A stretch of DNA of 64,000 nt from Tetramitus jugosus. Lineage: Eukaryota > Heterolobosea > Eutetramitea > Acrasida > Vahlkampfiidae. A program made the position numbers and the translations under genes. The stretch is from the NCBI GenBank assembly GCA_937625935.1, contig OW569383.1, forward strand, positions 124,001 to 188,000, written 5' to 3'. Shown here one piece after another: positions 30,478 to 42,400 of this stretch. The stretch's first letter is position 1, and each line of letters starts with the position of its first letter. Under the pieces are notes generated by a model. It saw nothing but the letters and a program-made list of their open reading frames with translations. It did no database searches and was not told the origin of the DNA.

Positions 30478-33400
30478 ATGCAAGCACTTGAAAGAAACTT
30501 TCAATTGCTCTTTTCTATCATTGGTCACAACAATAACAACAATAGCAACAATGATATTTCAAACAATGAAACCAGTAGTAGTAGTAGTAGTGATCACATG
30601 AATCGAATTGTTCTATTGAATCCAATCAATATCATATCTGATATGAATGATCAAATCTCTCGCTTAACCATTGACATGAACAATAATAGTCACAACAACA
30701 ACAACAACAACAATAATGATGATGATGTGAGTGGTGCCATCTCTCACATGTTATTCAATGAACAAAAAAGCATTTTTCACATTGTGGATCACTTGTTAAA
30801 AATGAGACATTCACTGCAGTTCAGTGATGAGAATAAGAAGACTTCGATTTATACGAGAAAGGCCATTTTGGATCTCGTGAACAATTATATGAAAATTATT
30901 TTGAGTCGTCATCATCACAATAGTAGTCATAGTGGTAGTAGTAGTAGTAATAATAATAACAATAATAATAATAATAGTGGACTCATTGATTATGCACATC
31001 ATATTCAAGTGTGGTGTTTTCAAATATTGAGACGTGATGATAGTAGTGTTGTGCGTGTTTCGGCCATTGCACCTCTCATTCAACTCGTTGAACATGACTT
31101 GTTGAATCAACAACAACAACAATCAACTTTTACTACCAATAACAATAATGCCGCTAGTAGTAGTAGTAGTAGTACAAGTAGTAGTAGCAGCAGCAGCAAT
31201 GATAGTTCTTCCATGATGATGATGACGACGAATGCAGGTCACATATTTGATGTGTTGATGCCACTGTTGAAGAAAAAGGTGGGTCGGAGCAGTAGCAGTA
31301 GTAGCAGTAGTGGTGGCCTGTCCAACACACTCTTCTCTCAGATGCTCATCTTATTGGCCAAACTGTGTCAATACTATCCAAGTGAAATGACTACGAACAA
31401 TCGATACCGACAATTGTTTCAAGTGATGATGGAAACGTTGAATCATCAGTCGAATAAGGCACTACCTGATTCTCAATTGATTGTTGGTGCGTTCAAGGGC
31501 ATTGAGTGTTACTTGTATCAGTTTGAACCATTTGATACGACAATGACAAACACTAGTGGTGTTGTATCATCATCATCATCATCATCATCAGCAGTAGCTA
31601 GTACGAGTCGTAGTAGTAGTAGTAGTACAGGTAGTTCATTGGGAATGCTGTATTCGTACATGACCATCTCACTCGAGAGAACAGATGCATCGAGACATGA
31701 TATCCCGAAGGCTGCACTCTCCCTATTGGCCACTCATGCCTATCCGTTTCGAGAGTACTTGACCGTCGATGCAGAAAAGATGTATGAGCGCATGAAACTG
31801 TTGTGCAATCATAGGAATGACAAGGTGAGGAAACATGCGTTCAGAGCACTGGATGCCTACTTGTCCCATGTGGCCCACGAACTAGTCATGAGCAGCAACA
31901 CTGTCGGTGAAGGCAGTCAACGAGTCAGAAGCGTTGAATTGAATCAGAGAGCATTCTTTATCCTGTTGGATCAGTTCAAACAAATGTTGGACCTCAAGAA
32001 GAACAACAATAGCAACAACAATGGCAGCAATACCAGCAGTCCACAATTGTGGAACAACAAGAACACGTTGAGTATGGCAATTCGATCATTTGGACAGTTT
32101 GCTGCACCCATGAGTCGATTTCTCGGTCAAGCGGACACAAAATTAATCTTGTTAAAGTTGTTGAAGATGAGTGATCAGTTGTTGACGCGATCTCAGGAGG
32201 AACTCGAAGAATCCATCTCTCATTTACCCAGTTTCCTCTCAGTATTCGCCAACTTGATACTTCAGTTGGATACAGTTGATGGTTGGGTCATTGATCACCT
32301 GGAGCGCATTTTTGGTGTTTTGTTTCTCGTGTATCCAAAACAATTCCTATTCCCAAAGTACCGCTATGCCAACTACATATCGGTCATGAAGCTGTTTGTG
32401 GCGCTATATCTGAAACAGAATTCATTGGATTTGCTCTTGTCTCGCATCGTGTTCCAAGGCCTAACATTAACCATATCGAATTCCACCTCTTCATCCACAG
32501 CAGCAACACCTTCAGCTGATGAGGAGGAATCTGTACAAGCACAATCCATGAATGACAGTGACAGCTCTGTGCCACTCCATGTACAATACTTAGACCTATG
32601 GAGCAACATGTTGAACCCGAAGAACATTCAACTCGTCAAATGGAATTTTCCATGGGTCCAGTTAAACTTTGGTACAGATCTCCAGGACCACATGTTCTCA
32701 GTCATTTATGATCGAGTTCTCAACTCCATCATTGACATGATCAACAAGTTGGATGTCAGATGCAAGGTTGTATCGATCTCGAATAACAACGCAGCAGAAA
32801 AAAATGCCGAGAATAGCGAATCAAGCAACATTACTGATATAAGGCCAGCCAATCCAAAGGATTATGAACTGTATTTGAACCTGGTTGAGTTTAGCAAAGA
32901 ATTCTTGCGCAAATGTCAACCAAGGCACTGTACGCGATGGGTGTACATTCTGTCCAAGGTTCTCATCGACAAGGTTCAAAGGTTTCCTCACGCGAGCGGC
33001 TTCTTCAAAATTCTAACCATTGTGATGAAAATTAGTGAGCAGTTCAACTACTTTGAAGGCATCACAGAGAAGTCTCAGATTTATGATGTCATCATATCTT
33101 CTCCACCGGACAGTACTGCAGAAACTGGCAACCAACTATATCAACAGTTGTTTGTTCCAGATGACAAGACAAGGGTTTCTTGCTTCCATTTACTGTCCAA
33201 ATTTTGTAAGAGTACAATCATGGGCCTGCATGAGCAAAAGGGAGACATGCTCGCGGCTAGCCTATGTTTCATTTTGGCAATGCCAAAGCAATTCATTAGC
33301 ACAGAGTTGTTTGTTCTCCCACTTAACATTGCTTTTGAAATGGGACGTAGTTATCTACCCTTGGCTTCTGTCGGTTTAACAGCTCTAGAATACTATATGA

Positions 33401-36400
33401 AGGTTCTATCTTACGACTCACTCAAGGTTTTTCTGCCTAATATTCTTCCTGTTCTTGGACAGTATCTCACCGTTCGCAGCTCCGTCGATGATGACATGGG
33501 TGGAGGAATCAGAGATGTGAACAAGCAACTGAAATCAAAACATAGGAACACTATCCAAAAGCAGGATCTTGACAATGAGAGACGTAAGGCCAAGGAAGCT
33601 TCAAAATTATTTAAAGATATTGACAATATTTCGTTGAGAAGTGTTCAGTTGCGCATCATTCGACTTCTCGGAAAGCTAGGTGGAGAGAATGCGTTAATAC
33701 TGAGCGACGAGAAGGAAGAGAACAAACAAGCAATTGCTTGGGACACAAAGGAACGTGTTCAGTTCTCTCTTCCGTTTCGTGATGTAAAACCGGAGATATT
33801 CTACGATCCTATACTGCCTCGGGTCGTTGAGTTGGCTGAATCCTCGAGTGATAGGCAAACTAAGATTGCTGCTGGTGAGTTCTTGCATTCGATCGTTATT
33901 TACATGATTGGAAGGAATGCGTACAGCCCCCAAGCAAGACAAAGAGCACAGCAGAAACTTCAGGAAGAACAAGAAGCACAACGCAGAAGAGAACAGAGTC
34001 AATCAACAAGTGAGACCTCTGAGAACAAAGTAGGTGAGACCTTGTCTGAACCAACTCCGTTTTATCAAATATATGTTCACATCTTCCCTTCGCTTCTGAA
34101 ACTGGCAGTTGATATGGAGGTGGTAACAAAGCAGCTGTTTGAGCCATTGATTTATCAGTTAACTCATTGGCTCACGCAGAATATGCACTATGAGAACAGA
34201 GAAACCATGGCTCTGTTAGATTGCTTGATCGAAGGAGTGTCGAATGCCAAAGATGGTGCATTGAGGGATCTTTGTGCCAATCTATTGAATGAATTTTTGC
34301 GTTGGTCGATAAAGCACGACAAAACTGGAAAGTACGTGAATGCAAAATCTCTATTCCAACGTCTATACAGTCAACTACACCATCCGAACGCTCACAAACG
34401 ATTGGGAGCAGTCTTGGCATTTAATCGCATGTACAGGACCTTCAGAGAAGTGGAGGCCATTGTTGACAAGCATGTTCTAGAGTTGTTGTACAATACTCTC
34501 ACTAGTTTGCGCATTGCAAGTAATTCTGAAGAAGATTTACAAGCGGTCAATTCAGTAATGAATTCATCAGGTAACAACAGTAGCAGCAGTAGTGGCATCG
34601 TGGAGAGAACCAATGAGTTGGTTGAGCACATCGAGAAAGTGATCTTATACAAACACAAATTGTTATCTGTTCCCAAGAGTGACCGAGGGGTGATAACTTG
34701 CTTGAGAGATATGGTTGAATGGGTGTTTGTTCATTGCTCTAGCAATCAAATACTATTGAGAAAGCAATGCATGAGACTCTTTCCAGTATTGTGTATGCAA
34801 TTAGAGGACTTTGATACGGAGGATGGACCAAAGAGATGGGTGTACATGATGACAAAACAGAAGTCAATTGAATTCGTTGTTGGAAACGTTCATCGAGAGT
34901 TGTCAACTATGGAAGGAATACTCAACATGATGGAAGAAAAGAAGACAACTAGTGGACAACTGAATCATTTGCTATTTTGGATGGGTAGCTTAGAAGCCTA
35001 TGTGGACTATCTACTATGGTTGTTCAACGCTCAGATCATGTATCCTCACAGTATTTTCCAAGGACATAATGTTCAAAAAACGGAGAGTGCCGCGAAACGA
35101 ATCAAGTTGTCTGACGGAAACCAAGAAGCGTCCGCGTCTTCAACTGAGGCCCCTACAAATATTCATCCATTGTTTAGTCACATTTTTAAATTTATGAAAG
35201 ATTACGCTTGGAAGAAACCGTTGCAAATCCTGGGATCGATCACTAGCGCAGAGGAAGAGAGATTAAATGCGAAAAAATGTTCGACATTACTAAAAGTGAT
35301 TGACTTCATGGTGTTAATGACAGAAAAGTTTAGTGATACACTCATCAAGCAAGAACTGAAGATTGTAAATACTCGTTTCTTTGGTCTCATACTGACATGC
35401 CTTCTCAATCCCGAACGAGTTGGCTTAAGCACCACCCAAGAGAGTATTCAAGTGGTGCTTCCAAGACAAATCAAGAAAATATTGTATGCTGTGTTGCATG
35501 ATAAGAAACTAAAGGATGGAGGATATGCAACAACGATGGTGGCCACTCTCAAGAAATTGTTGAACAGTGATGGGCGAATCAACTTGAATCGCTTCTCACT
35601 CTCTGATCTTAATTTGAATCTGGACGATGCTACCTTTTTATTTAGAGGCTATCGCTTGATTCACATGCTCAATATACTAGAGGGTAACATTGCCACCAGC
35701 ACACCACAAATGTCAGTCAAGTTGGGAACAATGATCTTCAATTATGAGCAAACTCTGTCTCCAGTGCAATTACAAATATCGAAAGAGCTCTGGGAGCTTT
35801 GTTTTGAATTTGGTTTTCCTCCGCGGTTACTGCTGCAATTTTTGTTGGATGAAACACGTTGCAGTCAGAGTGACTATCTCTCTCAAAGACTCACTCAGAT
35901 TGACGTACAAAGGAATGAGCAATTGAGTAACACAATCACTGTTCTTCCAACAAAGGGTTCCTTGTTCTACAAAAACTTCAAACGAGAAGTCCTATCCTAT
36001 ATTTTGAAACGAGTCGATCTGTTTATCGGTGAGATGGTTGAACAATCAGCACGCTATCATTCTCTAATCGATATCATGTTGGATATCGCTCAGCATCTGA
36101 TTCGTGATTCTAAGCTCGAACGAACGCCATTCGTTGCGAGCATGGCCAAAAATCTTGGTGTGTTGGTCCATAATGTCCTCGTAGGGAAGGAGGATATGTT
36201 TGAATACAACCTTGGTGTGTGCAAGTTGGTCGAGAAACTCTTGATATTGGATACGACGAGCATCACTTGTCAACCCGATACGATATCTATCATATGCAAA
36301 ATGGTTGAGCACGCATTGAAATCCAGGAAAGATGTACACAATCCAACCATGGATTTTAAGCTCCAAGGCATTCGTGTTGTTCCACTTGTTTTACACAAGT

Positions 36401-39400
36401 TACAATCGTCTGATTCTGCCAAACAAACAACTATTCTCTATCAAGTGAGACACATCGTAGTCAACGATTTTCCCTTGTCATATACAGAACTGCAACCGAA
36501 TAGTGCTGCCTACGAAGATCATATCGCTCTTCTAGAGGAACTACTAACTGCAATGTGTAGTAGCAAATCTGTTGAGTTTATGGAACAAGTGTTGCCAATC
36601 TTCAGATGGAAGGACCATCCGATGAAACACAAGATTTCGACTCATTTGAAGCGATTTATCGTTGCACTTCCATCAGAGCAAATCTTAATTTGCATGAATA
36701 TGTGCTTGAAAACCTTATTCAACGAGACATTACCAATGGATATTCGACAAAACATTGTTCAGTGGGTTTGTCTTCTCTGTGCACAGACTATTCATCCATC
36801 AGTCCTAACCAAGTTCTTTGAGCAGAACATTAAGAAAATAGCTCAATCCATCACAACCACAGTGAATTATGATCCCACAGTCATAAATCAAGATGATATG
36901 AGAGCTGTGTACGTCACTAAAACTTGTTGCTTCAATTTGATTGAAGCAATGTATCGGTTATTGCCAGCGATCACAGTTAAAGATTCCATTAATAAGATTT
37001 TCGGTGACAACAAGGATGGTTTATCTGGAAAGGAGCTCACTGAGAAAGTGATGCGTGCAGCGTACACTGCGCGTTCATTCCGTCCATCCGATGAAGAGAT
37101 GAGAGTAGTGGGATATTCGTTGATGATGGAGTATCACACATCAGCATACAATGCACTTGCTGGAGCTGTTAAGTGTACTCAAACGCAAGAAAAGTTCTAC
37201 ACCGGTTTCCTATTTAAGGAGAAGAATAATGACTTGTGGAACAATATTGTTGATATCCAAAAGAAGTATGACTTCCAAATTGAAACAAACTTCTCGCTGT
37301 ACAACAAAGCCGTTCAAGAGCTTCGCATCGACACGACAAAGACCAGCGAAGATCGAGGAAACTTCCGTCTAAAGTATTTATCATCTCAATACTTGTCGGA
37401 CAGTAGTCTGAGCTCAGATATTCCATATATTGGTTCCTTTTTCGTTCCGGGAAGTCGGTACGCGACAGCCGCTGTAGTCGATAATAAGTCTGATGAGGAG
37501 AGTAGCGCATCAATGACCAACGATTCAAACAAGGAGAAGCCTGATATTGAAAGTGAAGAAACACTCGAACTTGATGAAGTCAATTCCAACCCATGTATGG
37601 TAACCATATTACGTATAGTGGACTATCTGACTCATACGTTCAAACCGGACAAAAAAGTAATGCCAAGTTGGATGAATGAACTGTTTAATACGTTAGATGA
37701 TGAAACAACACATCCAAATGTTAAAATATTTATTGCCAAGATTATTATCAACAAGTCATCGGTTTTTGAACCATACGCGACGAAGTTGTTTGCACCATTG
37801 ATTCGGTTGGTCATCTCAAAGGACAATGGTGGCACTGGCATCCACTATTTTGTGAGAGACATGGTCGTACTACTGCTCAAGTGGAAAGATATGATGCCCT
37901 CTGATACAACAGAAGATAGAAGTCTTGCATCAGCTCTTGTTGCCTATTTGATGAAACACTGCGCTCACCAAAAACGTTTGATTCTCAGATCTAATCTCGA
38001 ATTGATCAAATTTCTTGTTGAGAAGTGGCGCAATCGAATCTCAATCCAAAAGAACATAATTCTCGGTTGGATATGCTTCGATCAACAGTCTGCATCGGCG
38101 AAATTAGCCAGAACAACTGGCCTTCAATTACTGGGTGTCATACTTGCGAATGATATCGCTGCTTATGACCATGAATTGGATATTTCAATAATCGCAGAAC
38201 AAAAATTCTATGACAAAATTATTGAGAACTTGAAATTCCAAAACAAAGACGTGTATGAATCAGCGGCTGAAGTCGCAGGTATGCTTCTCAACCAACTGAT
38301 GAATACCAATCAAGCAGAGGAGCGTGTCGATCAGAGTATACAAATGTTTGAGCAAACACTGTTGGCAATGCTAAATTCTTTCATATATGCTAAACAATAT
38401 GACCGCTTGCTAAACTGCCTCAACAAGATTGGAATTCATTGCACAACATTTTTGGACCACTTCCTACCGACAAAAATTCTGGACATTATGCCTCATCTGT
38501 ATGGTGTATTTAAGAAAATTGCACTGCAAATTATTTGTTGGAGAGCTGAAAATATTGAAAATTTGTATCTTCACTTGAAACCTTACATTCCGCAATTTCT
38601 GCATCACCAAGAAGAGACAACTCAACTGCTGGTCCTCCAAATCATCCTCAAGTTAGCAAGAACAATGACAAAAGATGATGTTTTTCATTTTGTGCGAGTA
38701 ATTAAGGAGCAACTTCATGAGAATGAGGAAGTGTTTCACTCCACATTTTCCGAAGAAAGTAGAACTCTTTATTACAACATTCTCATATGGCTATTTGATA
38801 ACAAGGAAGGATTCAGAAATGAGGAGATTATTCGAACAGAATTATTGAAAGGATTAAACGATCAATCCGAACCAATCAGGAGAAAGATACTAGAGTTCTG
38901 GGATCAAGAATCAAGATTATCTGTCCAATCGATCAATCGGTTAGAACAAATGTTTACCATGCTATATTCCCAGAAATCAGGAGAACAATGGTTAAACAAT
39001 GCCTCTTTTCTTTTATTGCAACTGCTTCATCGCAGCCCTGATTTCACTGACTCCAAGGCTCTCTTCTCGGAGAGTCTCTCGGATTGTGAGTTTAAGGAAT
39101 ATCAGGTTGATCTCTCATGGCAGAGCAGAAGCTTGCCAATGACTCCTCTCTTCTCATCGCATCAAGGCTCTGATCCAATCATGAATTCATACTCATCTCT
39201 CCAATCATTTAGTGCATCCTACAACCCAGACGCGATTGTCAAGGTAGAACCAAACGACAATGAAGATCAAAAAGGGAACATGAATCGATCGGGAGTTATC
39301 AAAGCAACTCAAACAGCTCAATTTTCCTTAACCCAATTCGGTTCTTCTATTCGAGAGTCTCTCTCTGATCCGACTTTGACCCAAACGAGTCTTCTCTTCA

Positions 39401-42400
39401 CTCCCTTTAAAAGAATCTCGACCCAAACAAGCAATGAAGCGATGGAACAACCTGGTCACAGTACTGGTAGTAATCTGCGGTTAAGAAGAAGATTCTTTGC
39501 TCTAAAAGACACACAGTCTACTCTAAATCAAGCTAAGCGAGCCGTTCGCATGAAAAAAGAACGAGAAGCTTGGGAAGCGAAACAAAAGATGCAGAGAAGA
39601 AATAAGATTGAGCTGTACAGAACATATCGTACAGGAGAACTACCGGATATTCAGATTGCTGTCAGAGAACTTATTGTTCCCCTACAAGCATTATGTTTAA
39701 CAGATATGAAGATAGCGAAGGATACCTTTATTTCTTTATACTCTGCAATTCATCCATCTCTCACATCGAGCGAAAATCACACTACCATCGAGAATATTAT
39801 GCGCTACTTTGAAACAATGATGTCACAATCAAAGGACTGTCCCCTGCTTATATCTAGTCTGTTGTCTCTGTGCTTGAAGCACCCGGATATAATCAACTCT
39901 ACCGCACAATCTATTTCTCCCAACCTGATCAGGGAGGCCAGCTTGCAAAGTCGCAATGTCGAACTAGGTGTACTTGTATTGGAGAAGTACATATCATCAA
40001 AGTTCTTACAAGAGAAAGATGTCAGCAATGACGAAGACCCGATGTCGGACGATGAAGAAAATGAACAAAAGAGTAAGCTCAATTCTATGGAAGCAAAACA
40101 AAGACTAGATTGTTGGATCGAACTTGGTAAGTTATACAAAGCCGTGAAGGATGATGATGTGGTTCGATCAATATTTGAGAATAATGTGTCCGATCAAGCA
40201 ATCACCCACAAGAGTTTGAATCATGAACTGCAAGGAGAATTCAATGAAGCAGCCAAGATTTACATGGAAGGAACGAAGGATTATTTGAACGGATGGAAGG
40301 GTAAGGATGAGCCTCGCCCACACAAGCAAGAGGTAGAATTCTGGAGAGAAAGGCAACTGGAATGCTTCCGTAAACTTTCCATGTGGGACAAACTCTCTGA
40401 ATGTATCAGCAGAGATGTGAAAGGTGACGACAGCAACAATTCTATAATGCATATTTGGAATATGAAGAATACTGATACACTGTTGCCACTCTACATTGAG
40501 AGTCAGCTCAAATCATCAACAGATCAGTCTGAGTTCCAGCAATTTTTGGCTGAAAGTTTTGAAGATGAGACGCGAAGAAGCATCTTGGAATTACGATTCA
40601 GTCCCGAGCTCGCTGCTTATTCCATCATGATTGGACAGAATGAAAAAGCGAAATCGCATGTCATTGATGCATATGGACAATTCGTTGTGAGTTGGTCCTC
40701 TCTAAATAGTTTATCGAAGACAGAGAGACATTCTCTGCTTCAAAAACTACAGAGATTAGTAGAAATTGAGGAGTATGTGAATTTCTTGCACATTCCTCCT
40801 CAATCTAAAATGAATGGCTTCCTCAAACTGATCAACACATGGAAGTATAGAACACCGTCAATGACTCTCGACGATATACATGTGTGGGATAATATTGTTT
40901 GTAACAGAGATAAGTTGCTTGACAACCTCGCAAAACAAGCCTTATCTATTGCTGTTAAGGTAGAAAATAATAGTTTTGCAAGAGTGATGGATGATGTGTC
41001 TCAGACCTTCAATCCTTCATCTTCTTCGTTGGATATAATGGATAGCCTAAATGTAACAGACATTGACTCAAACAAGAAAAACCACCTTGATGTGTCCTCG
41101 ATAGGGGAAATGATCACGAAAGAGCGAACAAGTATGTTTATTAAAGCTGCGAGAGCCGTACGGAAGCAATTCTATACGTCAGCAGCTCAAAAATATCTGA
41201 AGCAATCGAAAACGTCCAATGAGAGTTCAGAACTTGATTTTCAATTTTTCTCGTCGCTTGTGAAGCTGATGAATATTAAGGGTGTTAAACATCAGGAGTA
41301 TTGTACAAAGTTTGATGCAACCTTATCCTTCTTCAGCAAACAGGAAGAAAAATATTGCTCAGAACAAGCCTCGATAAGCACCAAAATCAAATTCCAATGT
41401 CTAAAGGCCAAGACCTATATTAAGTACGCTGAATCACTCGAAAGGCACGAAGAAAAATCAAACAAGTTTGGAACGGCATCACAGTTGTATGAAACCGCAC
41501 TAACAATACTTCAGAAAACAAGTCGAATTGCACGTGAGAATGCACTCACTACCGGCGTTACAGCCACAGGAAAAGTGTATATGACCTTTGGAACTTTGTG
41601 CGATAACCTCCTTAAAACAGAGTCAAACATAACCATATCTCCCACAAAGGAACAACTTGCTATCTCTGTGGTCAATAGTTTCTTGTCTGCCATGCAATGT
41701 GATTCCCAACAAGCCACAGCAAAGTTTCCTCGATTATTAGAACTATTGGAGAAATATTCTGACTCAAGAAATGAATTTAAGAGATTCATTAACGACAAAA
41801 CAATGTTAATTCCGAGCTACATGTTCATTCCATGGATATCTCAAATATTAGGACATTTGAATGGTGATGAAGCTTCGTATCTATTACCAATTTTGGACTC
41901 GATCGCTACAGCGTACCCAAATGCTCTCTATTTCCCTTTAAATATTAGTCGATCAGATATAACAAATCCGAACACAAACACTCAGGCGAAAATATCAAGC
42001 TTGGAACAAAGGTTGAGAAATCCAGTATTGGATCAAGTTATATCCTCTCTGAGAGATTTAGATCATCCCGAGCTGAGGTTCAAATCTTGGATCGACGAAA
42101 TCAAGTCCGTATACAAGCAATGCGCTCATAACCAAACACAGCTTCAAGCTGAGCTCAAATCAATTTGGGCCAAAACTTTTGATGATCTGTTTGATGTCAG
42201 TAAACCTTATTCTGGAGTCTATAATAAGCGATTTGCCAAGAATTGGTCTCCCATTATGAAGAAGGAGTTTGGAGGTCGAGATGGAGCAAAGATTATTCAA
42301 CTAGATGTGAGAAACTTTGAAAAGAAGGCTCTCAAATACATGATGGAGATGAGAAAGACAAAGGGTGCCTTACAACCTGGAAAGATGAAGCTTAATTATT

